Positions 49,344-60,485 of a stretch of DNA of 64,000 bases are shown here, piece by piece; position 1 is the stretch's first letter; each line of letters starts with the position of its first letter. A program made the position numbers and the translations under genes. The notes under the pieces were generated by a model. The model was not told the DNA's origin, ran no database searches, and saw only the letters and a list, made by a program, of their open reading frames with translations. Location of the stretch: the NCBI GenBank assembly GCA_018398805.1, contig JAGFBZ010000726.1:1-64000 (forward strand). Reading direction: 5' to 3'. This stretch comes from Hirundichthys speculiger (Eukaryota; Chordata; Actinopteri; Beloniformes; Exocoetidae).

Positions 49344-50008
49344 TTTTAATGCTGGATCAAGTGGAGAGGACTGACCTCCATCTGTAAATGAAAAGAATCA
49401 TGTGCTGATTTCAACCATCTGAAGTCAAACAGGTAGGCGTTGATCTGCAGGATTTACCTCCGTGAAGGACTGTCGTTTAAATAGTAGCACACTTAAAGAT
49501 CATCGTCTCTGCAGTGACTGGAGGAACTTAATGCTCCCTGATTACAGAACATCTGAGTCAGACTGGAGGCCACCTCCTCATTATATCTGCCCCAGATATC
49601 AGTGGGAGATCAGCTGGTCTGGCTTCTGGACCGCCATCACCCCCTAACGACTGACTGGAACCCAAATCAAGTAAAACCTTCATTCCTCAAACATATTTAA
49701 TGAAAGGATGGTGCAGTTCAAACCTGAGATGGAACAGAATATCAAAGTATGAAAAAAAAAAAGGTTTAATGATGAACCACCAGTAGATAGCGATGCTGGA
49801 GAAGGAAATACTCCCTTTTTCTGTTAATTAGCTCCAGATTGATTAGAACCAAAAGTGCATCTGAGGAACACGAGGTTTCAAGAGTTAGACTGAGACTGAC
49901 TGCGAAGACTCGTACATCAATAATATTTAATCTGGAGCTTCTGATCAGCCATTGATCATGAAGCTGTTACAAAATCTACAACACTTCAGCCTTTTTAGCC
50001 TTTTTAAC
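49344..50008. other. Non-repeat interval, no gene recognised
   Basis: About 660 bp of unique-looking DNA. Small open frames carry no recognisable domain. Confidence 0.45.
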
Positions 50009-53000
50009 AGATGGGTGGAGGTCAAAGCTGGGATGACGTCTATATAGACAGGTGGAGGTCAATGCTGGAATGACGTCTATATAGACAGGTGGAGGTCAAA
50101 GCTGGGATGACGTCTATATAGACGGGTGGAGGTCAACGCTGGGATGACGTCTATATAGACAGGTGGAGGTCAATGCTGGGATGACGTCTATATAGACAGG
50201 TGGAGGTCAACGCTGGGATGACGTCTATATAGACGGGTGGAGGTCAACGCTGGGATGACGTCTATATAGACGGGTGGAGGTCAACGCTGGGATGACGTCT
50301 ATATAGACGGGTGGAGGTCAACGCTGGGATGACGTCTATATAGACGGGTGGGGTGGAGGTCAAACGCTGGGATGACGTCTATATAGACGGGTGGAGGTCA
50401 ACGCTGGGATGACGTCTAATAGACGGGGGAGGTCAACGCTGGGATGACGTCTATATAGACGGGTGGAGGTCAACGCTGGGATGACGTCTATATAGACGGG
50501 TGGAGGTCAACGCTGGGATGACGTCTATATAGACGGGTGGAGGTCAACGCTGGGATGACGTCTATATAGACAGGTGGAGGTCAACGCTGGGATGACGTCT
50601 ATATAGACAGGTGGAGGTCAACGCTGGGATGACATCTATATAGACGGGTGGAGGTCAACGCTGGGATGACGTCTTTATAGACGGGTGGAGGTCAACGCTG
50701 GGATGACGTCTATATAGACGGGTGGAGGTCAACGCTGGGATGACGTCTATATAGACGGGTGGAGGTCAACGCTGGGATGACGTCTATATAGACAGGTGGA
50801 GGTCAACGCTGGGATGACGTCTATATAGACGGTGGAGGTCAACGCTGGGATGACGTCTATATAGACAGGTGGAGGTCAACGCTGGGATGACGTCTATATA
50901 GACGGGTGGAGGTCAACGCTGGGATGACGTCTATATAGACGGGTGGAGGTCAACGCTGGGATGACGTCTATATAGACAGGTGGAGGTCAACGCTGGGATG
51001 ACGTCTATATAGACAGGTGGAGGTCAACGCTGGGATGACGTCTATATAGACAGGTGGAGGTCAACGCTGGGATGACGTCTATATAGACGGGTGGAGGTCA
51101 ACGCTGGGATGACGTCTATATAGACGGTGGAGGTCAACGCTGGGATGACGTATATAGACGGGTGGAGGTCAACGCTGGGATGACGTTTATATAGACGGGT
51201 GGAGGTCAACGCTGGGATGACGTCTATATAGACGGGTGGAGGTCAACGCTGGGATGGGATGACGTCTATATAGACGGGTGGAGGTCAACGCTGGGATGAC
51301 GTCTATATAGACGGGTGGAGGTCAACGCTGGGATGACGTCTATATAGACGGGTGGAGGTCAACGCTGGGATGACGTCTATATAGACGGTGGAGGTCAACG
51401 GTGGGATGACGTCTATATAGACGGGTGGAGGTCAACGCTGGGATGACGTCTATATAGACAGGTGGAGGTCAACGCTGGGATGACGTCTATATAGACAGGT
51501 GGAGGTCAACGCTGGGATGACATCTACATAGACAGGTGGAGGTCAACGCTGGGATGACGTCTATATAGACGGGTGGAGGTCAACGCTGGGACGACGTCTA
51601 TATAGACGGGTGGAGGTCAACGCTGGGATGACGTCTATATAGACGGGTGGAGGTCAACGCTGGGATGACGTCTATATAGACAGGTGGAGGTCAATGCTGG
51701 GATGACGTCTATATAGACAGGTGGAGGTCAACGCTGGGATGACGTCTATATAGACAGGTGGAGGGCAACGCTGGGATGACGTCTATATAGACAGGTGGAG
51801 GTCAACGCTGGGATGACGTCTATATAGACGGGTGGAGGTCAACGCTGGGATGACGTCTACATAGACAGGTGGAGGTCAACGCTGGGATGACGTCTATATA
51901 GACGGGTGGAGGTCAACGCTGGGATGACGTCTATATAGACAGGTGGAGGTCAACGCTGGGATGACGTCTATATAGACGGTTGGAGGTCAACGCTGGGATG
52001 ACGTCTATATAGACAGGGTGGAGGTCAACGCTGGGATGACGTCTATATAGACGGGTGGAGGTCAACGCTGGGATGATGACGTCTATATAGACGGGTGGAG
52101 GTCAACGCTGGGATGACGTCTATATAGACAGGTGGAGGTCAACGCTGGGATGACGTCTATATAGACAGGTGGAGGTCGAACGCTGGGATGACGTCTATAT
52201 AGACGGGGGAGGTCAACGCTGGGATGACGTCTATATAGACGGGTGGAGGTCAACGCTGGGATGACGTCTATATAGACAGGTGGAGGTCAACGCTGGGATG
52301 ACGTCTATATAGACGGTGGGAGGTCAACGCTGGGATGACGTCTATATAGACAGGTGGAGGTCAACGCTGGGATGACGTCTATATAGACAGGTGGAGGTCA
52401 ACGCTGGGATGACGTCTATATAGACAGGTGGAGGTCAACGCTGGGATGACGTCTATATAGACGGGTGGAGGTCAACGCTGGGATGACGTCTATATAGACA
52501 GGTGGAGGTCAACGCTGGGATGACGTCTATATAGACAGGTGGAGGTCAACGCTGGGATGACGTCTATATAGACGGGTGGAGGTCAACGCTGGGATGACGT
52601 CTATATAGACGGGTGGAGGTCAACGCTGGGATGACGTCTATATAGACAGGTGGAGGTCAACGCTGGGATGACGTCTATATAGACAGGTGGAGGTCAACGC
52701 TGGGATGACGTCTATATAGACGGGTGGAGGTCAACGCTGGGATGACGTCTATATAGACGGGTGGAGGTCAACGCTGGGATGACGTCTATATAGACAGGTG
52801 GAGGTCAACGCTGGGATGACGTCTATATAGACGGGTGGAGGTCAACGCTGGGATGACGTCTATATAGACAGGTGGAGGTCAACGCTGGGATGACGTCTAT
52901 ATAGACAGGTGGAGGTCAACGCTGGGATGACGTCTATATAGACAGGTGGAGGTCAACGCTGGGATGACGTCTATATAGACGGGTGGAGGTCAACGCTGGG

Positions 53001-53345
53001 ATGACGTCTATATAGACAGGTGGAGGTCAACGCTGGGATGACGTCTATATAGACAGGTGGAGGTCAACGCTGGGATGACGTCTATATAGACGGGTAGAGG
53101 ACAACGCTGGGATGACGTCTATATAGACGGGTGGAGGTCAACGCAGGGATGACGTCTATATAGACGGGTGGAGGTCAACTCTGGGATGACGTCTATATAG
53201 ACAGGTGGGGGTCAACGCTGGGATGACGTCTATATAGACGGGTGGAGGTCAACGCTGGGATGACATCTATATAGACAGGTGGAGGTCAACGCTGGGATGA
53301 CGTCTATATAGACAGGTGGAGGTCAACGCTGGGATGACGTCTACA
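50009..53345. repeat. 37-bp minisatellite (about 90 copies) with promoter-like monomer
   Basis: The monomer is GGGTGGAGGTCAACGCTGGG followed by ATGACGTCTATATAGAC. It contains AGGTCA (nuclear-receptor half-site), TGACGTC (CRE-like) and TATATA inside the perfect palindrome GTCTATATAGAC; when the next copy begins with G, the palindrome grows to 14 bp. The main variation is GACGGG versus GACAGG. Copies are highly uniform over 3.3 kb, with a few indels (for example near 50345, 50420, 51135, 51255 and 52075). No open frame of note. Confidence 0.95.
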
Positions 53346-54326
53346 TCTGTCTTTTCTCCAGTCAGATGATTGAACCCATTTAATCAATCAACTGAAGAAA
53401 AACAATCTGAAGATTCGAGATCAGAAATGCCCACAGAAAAAAATATACGCATCATATTTCAGATATTCTCGTGTTCATCAGAGGTGGTTTAAGGTATCTG
53501 AATATTATGTAGTAAAGTCTGAGTATTTCTGTCCTGGTTTTTAGCATCTTTGGAGGCAGGAGTTGATGTAGCTGCAGCGATGAAACTTTCTGCTGACAGC
53601 CGTTGTTCTCTTCCTCCTTCAGCAGCGGTTTTCCTCCACAGATGAGATCAGAGAGGACTTGAAGGAGTGGGCGGGAAGCCTCATCAGGAGATCCAATAAC
53701 GCCGGCACCTCTGGGAGTTACATCTGAGCAGAGCTACATCTGCTGCTGCTCACAGCCGCCTTATTGGACTATTTCTCTTTGTCATTTCCTCGGTTACAGA
53801 GGAAGCAGCTGAAGGAAAACAACTCTGCTTGAGGCTGGTGAGGTCCCTGAGAGCCAGGTGTCCTCTACAGGAGAGCAGTAAAGGTGTGTTTCAAATCTGA
53901 GTTTCAATCATCCCAGGTTGCACAATTAGAGAAGGAAGAGTGGGGAAATTATTCATTATTCTGCTCATAATCAAATTAGACCTCCAGTTCTGGCAGCAAC
54001 GCATCCATCATGGAGCCCTGAGAGAGAAAAGGAGAAGTTTTCACCAAACTTCACCAGACTGGGTCAGTTTTTAAAGAGGAAGTCAGAACCTGGTTCTGTC
54101 TGGTACCAGTCAGAATGTTTGAGTCCTGTTGACCAGAGCTGAAAGATCAGCGTTGACCTGCTCCAGAGGGTTATTCTTTCCATCCATCCATCCATCCATC
54201 CATTTATCCATCCATCCATCCATCTGAAAGAAGGACTCGGGACACTTGATGAGATGACACTCGTCTGGGTTTCTCACATCTGTGTCCCAGCAGAGTTAGC
54301 AGCTCTGAAAGGGTCCAGGCCAACCT
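53346..54326. other. Non-repeat interval with a CCAT microsatellite
   Basis: Unique-looking DNA with no recognisable exon. A CATC/CCAT microsatellite lies at about 54181-54223. Confidence 0.5.

Positions 54327-54365
<39 letters not shown>
54327..54365. repeat. Poly-G run (39 nt)
   Basis: Uninterrupted G homopolymer. Its true length is likely to be uncertain. Confidence 0.9.
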
Positions 54366-54377
54366 CTCTGCTGTAGG

Positions 54378-54552
54378 CAGGGGCGCCGCTAGGGATTTTG
54401 GGCCCCATGAAAAGAATCTTTACCGGGCCCCCCAACACAGCGGCGAAATTTGTTGATGCTATATTTGATCATCATTAGGGGCCTCTCTGGGCCCCCCTCA
54501 ATCATGGGCCCCTATAATCCGTATCCTTTACCCCCCCTTTTCGGCACCCCAG
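54378..54552. mobile_element. hAT-type miniature element (175 bp)
   Basis: The left end reads CAGGGGCGCC and the right end GGCACCCCAG, inverted repeats matching at 8 of 10 positions. The element is flanked on both sides by the 8-bp direct repeat GCTGTAGG (54370-54377 and 54553-54560). CAGGGGCG-type ends plus an 8-bp target duplication fit the hAT superfamily. The interior is too short for a transposase. Confidence 0.8.
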
Positions 54553-54626
54553 GCTGTAGGATCCAGCTGTTCCAGCTGCTGGTAACAGAATCCCAGGTAA
54601 AAGCTGCCGCCTGCTTCCTTCTGAGC

Positions 54627-54819
54627 TGGTCGGTAGGGAACTGCAGCCTCTAGTGGTCAGTAGAGGAACTGCAGCCTCTAGTGGTCAGTAGAGGAACTGC
54701 AGCCTCTAGTGGTCAATAGAAGAACTGAAGCCTCTAGTGGTCAGTAGAGGAACTGCAGCCTCTAGTGGTCAATAGAAGAACTGAAGCCTCTAGTGGTCGG
54801 TAGAGGAACTGAAGCCTCT
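54627..54819 (+). repeat. 28-bp hairpin minisatellite, block 3a (plus orientation)
   Basis: About seven copies of the family described at 9155, some with GAAGAACTGAAG variants. The block is split from 55182-56738 by a retrotransposon insertion. Confidence 0.95.
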
Positions 54820-55181
54820 GCCATGTTTGCCATGTTTGCTGTACAGTGCACTTTCAATTGCAGCTATATTCTTTGCTGTTTAACTTGCTGCTATATTGTC
54901 TTGCACATTGCACTTTTAAATTTTTTAAAATGGATTTGTATTTTTTAATGCATTTTTATTTTATTTTATTTATTTATTTATTTATCTTTCTTTATCTCCC
55001 TTTTGTGGGGGGCGGTGTCATTTCTGGTTATTTTACTGTTGTATTGATCTACTGCTGTCCCTAGTTAGTGATATTATTGATGTATATTGTTGTTTGTTTT
55101 ATGTTGTATTGTTGTGGCCATGGTGGCAATGAAGTTTCCCCTTTGGGGATTATTAAAGTTGAATCAATCAATCAATCAATC
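54820..55181 (+). mobile_element. 5'-truncated non-LTR retrotransposon end inserted in the minisatellite
   Basis: A 362-bp AT-rich segment ends with AAGTTTCCCCTTTGGGGATT, then ATTAAAGTTG and an AATC microsatellite tail: the small hairpin and repeat tail typical of fish LINE 3' ends. It is flanked by AAGCCTCT on both sides (54812-54819 and 55182-55189), i.e. a target duplication of minisatellite sequence. Its open frame 54846-55064 is low-complexity and not a gene. Confidence 0.75.
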
Positions 55182-56738
55182 AAGCCTCTAGTGGTCGGTA
55201 GAGGAACTGCAGCCTCTAGTGGTCGGTAGAGGAACTGAAGCCTCTAGTGGTCAGTAGAGGAACTGCAGCCTCTAGTGGTCAGTAGAGGAACTGCAACCTC
55301 TAGTGGTCGGTAGAGGAACCCGCAGCCTCTAGTGGTCGGTAGAGGAACCGCAGCCTCTAGTGGTCGGTAGAGGAACCGCAGCCTCTAGTGGTCAGTAGAG
55401 GAACTGCAGCCTCTAGTGGTCGGTAGAGGAACCGCAGCCTCTAGTGGTCGGTAGAGGAACCGCAGCCTCTAGTGATCAGTAGAGGAACCGCAGCCTCTAG
55501 TGGTCAGTAGAGGAACTGCAGCCTCTAGTGGTCGGTAGAGGAACCGCAGCCTCTAGTGGTCAGTAGAGGAAAAAGCAGCCTCTAGTGGTCAGGTAGAGGA
55601 ACCGCAGCCTCTAGTGGTCGGTAGAGGAACCGCAGCCTCTAGTGGTCAGTAGAGGAACCGCAGCCTCTAGTGGTCGGTAGAGGAACCGCAGCCTCTAGTG
55701 GTCGGTAGAGGAACCGCAGCCTCTAGTGGTCAGTAGAGGAACCGCAGCCTCAGTAGGGCAGCCTCTAGTGGTCAGTAGAAGAACTGCAGTCTCTAGTGGT
55801 CGGTAGAGGAACCGCAGCCTCTAGTGGTCAGTAGAGGAACTGCAACCTCTAGTGGTCGGTAGAGGAACCGCAGCCTCTAGTGGTCGGTAGAGGAACCGCA
55901 GCCTCTAGTGGTCAGTAGAGGAACCGCAGCCTCTAGTGGTCAGTAGAGGAACTGCAGCTGCAGCCTCTAGTGGTCGGTAGAGGAACCGCAGCCTCTAGTG
56001 GTCGGTAGAGGAACCGCAGCCTCTAGTGGTCAGTAGAGGAACTGCAACCTCTAGTGGTCGGTAGAGGAAACCGCAGCCTCTAGTGGTAGAGGAACCGCAG
56101 CCTTAGGGTCGGTAGAGGAACCGCAGCCTCTAGTGGTCAGTAGAGGAACGCAGCCTCTAGTGGTCAGTAGTAGAGGAACCGCAGCCTCTAGTGGTCGGTA
56201 GAGGAACCGCAGCCTCTAGTGGTCAGTAGAGGAACCCAGCCTCTAGTGGTCAGGTAGAGGAACCGCAGCCTCTAGTGGTCGGGTAGAGGAACCGCAGCCT
56301 CTAGTGGTCAGTAGAGGAACGCAGCTCTAGTGGTCAGTAGAGAACCGCAGCCTCTAGTGGTCAGTAGAGGAACCGCAGCTCTAGTGGTCGGTAGAGGAAC
56401 TGAAGCCTCTAGTGGTCATTAGAGGAACTGCAGCTTCTAGTGGTTGGTAGAGGAACTGCAGCCTCTAGTGGTCAGTAGAGGAACTGCAACCTCTAGTGGT
56501 CGGTAGAGGAACCGCAGCCTCTAGTGGTCAGTAGAGGAACTGCAGTCTCTAGTGGTCGGTAGAGGAACTGAAGTCTCTAGTGGTCATTAGAGGAACTGCA
56601 GCCTCTAGTGGTCAGTAGAGGAACTGCAGCCTCTAGTGGTCGGTAGAGGAACTGAAGCCTCTAGTGGTCAGTAGAGGAACTGCAGCCTCTAGTGGTCAGT
56701 AGAGGAACTGCAGCCTCTAGTGGTCGGTAGAGGAACTG
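55182..56738 (+). repeat. 28-bp hairpin minisatellite, block 3b (plus orientation, about 55 copies)
   Basis: Continuation of block 3a. Most copies here read GAACCGCAG rather than GAACTGCAG, with CAG or CGG in the loop. Indel-rich copies lie at about 55740-55760 and 56060-56400. Confidence 0.95.
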
Positions 56739-57321
56739 CAGGGGTTTAGAGTCAGAGGTCAAAGGTCAGGGGTTCCGTTATCTATCTATGTTATCTTTAC
56801 TGCGTCAGGATTTAAGATTCACAGACTTGTATAACAGCAGATGGTTGCTGGTCTGAGCTTTTAACACAAAGCCAAGAAGGAAAGACATCAGTAACAGCCG
56901 TAGAGAAGCACCTATGACACTACATGATCTATTGATTGTGTCTCTAAATGTTTTTAATTTCATTCATCTAGATTTTCTCTCCTCTCGGTTTGTCTCTTCC
57001 AGCCTGTCATGTGACTGCTGTTAGTTAGCTGCTGCTAGTTAGCAGCTGCTAGTTAGCTGAAGCTGCTCCAACCTGAACTTCCAGTCCAGGAATGTTTCCT
57101 CCCAGACCTGCCAGTGGACTGATCCAGTTCTGGTTCTGGACCACCAGAACGGCTGCAGGGGTCAGAGGTCTGGTCAGAGCTGACGGCAGAGCGGCAGCGC
57201 CGGTTCAGCAGCATTCAGGTGTCGAACAGAAGCAGAGGCTCCGCCCACCTGCAGGTGATAACAACTCCATCCACGGCAGGTAGGAGCTTCATTCAGGAGG
57301 AGACGCTTCCAGGTGTCCAAC
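56739..57321 (+). promoter_or_regulatory. Upstream region of the GIMAP-like gene
   Basis: Non-repeat DNA leading to the proposed first coding exon. It has a short tandem TTAGCTGCTGCTAG-type repeat at about 57020-57060 and is more GC-rich toward the exon. No clear TATA box or transcription start can be fixed. The open frame 57092-57283 is not convincing. Confidence 0.3.
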
Positions 57322-57343
57322 ATGTACGGAGCAAACTCTCAGG
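57322..57343 (+). CDS. Predicted first coding exon of the GIMAP-like gene
   Basis: ATG in CCAACATGT context opens a seven-residue start (MYGANSQ) plus one base, and is followed at once by GTAAGAA, a near-ideal splice donor. It leaves phase 1. The G-domain exon starting at 60486 needs exactly one incoming base to continue its frame (G plus GG gives glycine). Phase agreement, orientation and the absence of any in-exon ATG before the GTPase domain support the link. It remains a prediction; another exon could lie in the 3.1-kb intron. Confidence 0.5.
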
Positions 57344-57751
57344 GTAAGAAACAATCCAGCCTCAGACGAGTAAAAACATGATTCAGTGTTTCAGGAGTTT
57401 GATGGAAGATGATCAGTTTGGTTCTTTGACTGTTTAACAGCAAATTTAACATAAAAGCTCTTAAATGTTGTTCTTAGTTTTATTTCATGGTTCCTTGTTT
57501 ACGTCTGTTTAGTTCGTCTGCTGTTTCCTCGTCTGACATTCCAGACATTTCACATGTGGTCAACTCATCACCTTTAACAGGCTCAAATACTTCCTCTTTT
57601 ACCTGCTTAGTTTCACCTTCAGGGGATCAAACCTGGTTCTGGTTCTGAAACCAGTTTCAGTCATTCAGAAGTTAAAACCTCCTCTTTTGATCCTAATTCT
57701 ATGGGGGTTCTGTGGGGGGTACCCCAGGAGTCTGGGTCCTGTAGGTGAACC

Positions 57752-58270
57752 GCTAGAGGCTGCAGTTCCTCTACCGACCACTAGAGGCTCCAGTTCTCCT
57801 ACTGACCACTAGAGGCTGCAGTTCCTCTACCGACCACTAGAGGCTGCAGTTCTTCTACTAGAGGACCACTAGAGGCTGCAGTTCCTCTACCGACCACTAG
57901 AGGCTGCAGTTCCTCTACCGACCACTAGAGGCTGCAGTTCCTCTACCGACCACTAGAGGCTGCAGTTCCTCTACTGACCACCACTAGAGGCTGCAGTGCA
58001 CCACTAGAGGCTGCAGTTCCTCTACCGACCACTAGAGGCTGCAGTTCCTCTACTGACCACCTAGAGGGCTGCAGTTCCTCTACTGACCAGAGGCTTTCCT
58101 CTACCGACCACTAGAGGCTGCAGTTCCTCTACCTAGAGGCTGCAGTTCCTTACTGAGAGGCTGCAGTTCCTCTACTGAACCACTAGAGGCTGCAGTTCCT
58201 CTACCGAGGCCACCTCTAGAGGCTGCAGTTTCTCTACTGAGAGGCTTTCTCTACTCTACCGGAGGCTCTG
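57752..58270 (-). repeat. 28-bp hairpin minisatellite, block 4 (minus orientation)
   Basis: Starts with regular copies and becomes very irregular after about 57960, with truncated monomers. It faces the plus-oriented block 3b across the proposed GIMAP exon 1. Confidence 0.95.
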
Positions 58271-59037
58271 GAGGCTAGTACCACTCCTCCTTTTCCCTCT
58301 TTGTCCACTTCTGCTTAAATCCATCCTAAATCATCTTGGTGCTGGTTGGATTTTACTGAACTTTGGTATTAAACACCAAAAGAAAGTTGTAGTTGATGTG
58401 TTGTCATGGTTTGATTTTTGGTGATTTCTAAAAACTGTCAGAGATGTTGTTGAACCTGTTTCTGGTTCCTTCCATCATCTTTCCTGGAATCGGCTGCTTG
58501 TGTGGTGTGTTGTAAGGTTTCAGGAATGTGGTCATGTGACTCACGGCCTTACCTGTAAGTTGGATGTTTCCACTCTGACGCTGACACTGATTTTATTACT
58601 CTGAAGAACCCGTTGGGGTTTGAGATGTCTACATGAAATAATACATATGAAATAATAACATCGAAGTAAGTTCCAGATGGTTGATGCTGAGTCGCTGACC
58701 CAGATCCCTACGACACAGAACATCCCGAGTCCAGACATTTACTCACCGTTACTGCTGAACGGTTCAGAAACCTTTATGCTGTTAGGATGGGTGTAATAAT
58801 ATTTTCTGATATATTTCTTCCTCTGGTCAGTCAGTGCTGATTAATACATAATAAAATTCGTCATTATTAAATAATGTTCAACTGTTTAATGAACCTGAGG
58901 TACAATACCGCCCTCCACTAACGTACATGAACTAGTTCTGGTCCCAGGATCCAGATTTAACAGGTGCGTCTCAACACTACAATGTGATTTAAAAAGCTTA
59001 TAATTTAAACAAACTTTGTTTGTATCCACTTCATCAC
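58271..59037. other. Unique interval inside the proposed intron
   Basis: Mixed and AT-rich DNA. No exon with a recognisable product is seen. Confidence 0.45.
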
Positions 59038-60163
59038 ATCACTAGAGGCTGCAGTTCCTCTACTGACCACTAGAGGCTGCAGTTCCTCTACCGACCACTA
59101 GAGGCTGAAGTTCTTCTACCGACCACTAGAGGCTGCAGTTCTTCTACTGAACACTAGAGGCTGCAGTTCCTCTATTGACCACTAGAGGCTGCAGTTCCTC
59201 TACCGACCACTAGAGGCTGCAGTTCTTCTACTGACCACTAGAGGCTGCAGTTCCTCTACTGACCACTAGAGGCTGCAGTTCATCTATTGACCGCTAGAGG
59301 CTGTAGTTCCTCTATTGACCGCTAGAGGCTGCAGTTCCTCTTTTGACCACAAGAGGCTACAGTTCATCTATTGACCACTAGAGGCTGTAGTTCCTCTACC
59401 GACCACTAGAGGCTGCAGTTCATCTATTGACCGCTAGAGGCTGTAGTTCCTCTATTGACCGCTAGAGGCTGCAGTTCCTCTTTTGACCACTAGAGGCTGC
59501 ACTTCATCTATTGACCACTAGAGGCTGTAGTTCCTCTACCGACCACTAGAGGCTGCAGTTCCTTTAGAGGCTGCAGTTCCTCTATTGACCGACTGCAGTT
59601 CTATTGACCACTAGAGGCTGCAGTTCCTCTACCGACCGCTAGAGGCTGCAGTTCCTCTATTGACCACTAGAGGCTGCAGTTCTTCTATTGACCACTAGAG
59701 GCTGCACTTCCTCTTTTGACCACTAGAGGCTGCAGTTCATCTATTGACCACTAGAGGCTGCAGTTCCTCTGCCAACCGCTAGAGGCTGCAGTTCCTCTAT
59801 TGACCACTAGAGGCTGCAGTTCATCTATTGACCGCTAGAGGCTGCAGTTCCTCTACTGACCACTAGAGGCTGTAGTTCCTCTATTGACCACTAGAGGCTG
59901 CAGTTCCTCTATTGACCACTAGAGGCTGCAGTTCCTCTACCGACCACTAGAGGCTGCAGTTCCTCTACCGACCACTAGAGGCTGCAGTTCCTCTATTGAC
60001 CACTAGAGGCTGCAGTTCCTCTATTGACAACTAGAGGCTGAAGTTCCTTTATTGACCACTAGAGGCTGAAGTTCCTCTTTTGACCACTAGAGGCTGCAGT
60101 TCCTCTACCGACTACTAGAGGATGCAGTTCCTCTACCGACCACTAGAGGCTGCAGTTCCTTCG
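59038..60163 (-). repeat. 28-bp hairpin minisatellite, block 5 (minus orientation, about 40 copies)
   Basis: Copies with TATTGACC and TACCGACC loop variants. An internal block of four or five copies with TTTTGACC and GTTCATCTATTGACC is duplicated (about 59275-59400 and 59415-59540). Confidence 0.95.
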
Positions 60164-60485
60164 TCCACTGATAAATATATGTACCCACTGTCTTTTCTCT
60201 CTGTTTTTTAGTTATTATATGATGTTGTGGTTTTTATTTGTCATCCTCATTCATTTACCAACAGCATTGGATGGAGTTTATTTGTTTTTAAACCAACTCT
60301 GGTGCCTCATGTGAGGCATCTACATCTTCTTCCAGTAAAAAAGAAATAGTAGTTGTACAAACAGAACTAGTTAAGGAGGTTCTGGACATCTATCACCGTT
60401 ATTCTTGGAAGCTTTGCTGCAGGACTGTCCCGGAACCCCAACTGGTGCTCTATAATATGACGAACAGTGTTTTCCTGTCCGACAG

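Larger units (their letters stand above)
57344..60485 (+). other. Proposed GIMAP intron 1, filled largely by minisatellite
   Basis: Begins GTAAGAA and ends TTTTCCTGTCCGACAG, both good splice signals. About half of it is two minus-oriented blocks of the 28-bp family. The unique parts (57350-57750, 58280-59037 and 60165-60470) show no other recognisable exon. Confidence 0.45.

Noticed and set aside
50009..53345. Resemblance of the 37-bp unit to a known viral or vector promoter (GGAGGTC, TGACGTC, TCTATATA)
   Set aside because: The order and spacing of motifs differ, and no longer match is seen. It is a chance similarity within a minisatellite.
54846..55064. 72-codon hydrophobic frame
   Set aside because: It is low-complexity AT-rich translation of the LINE 3' end.
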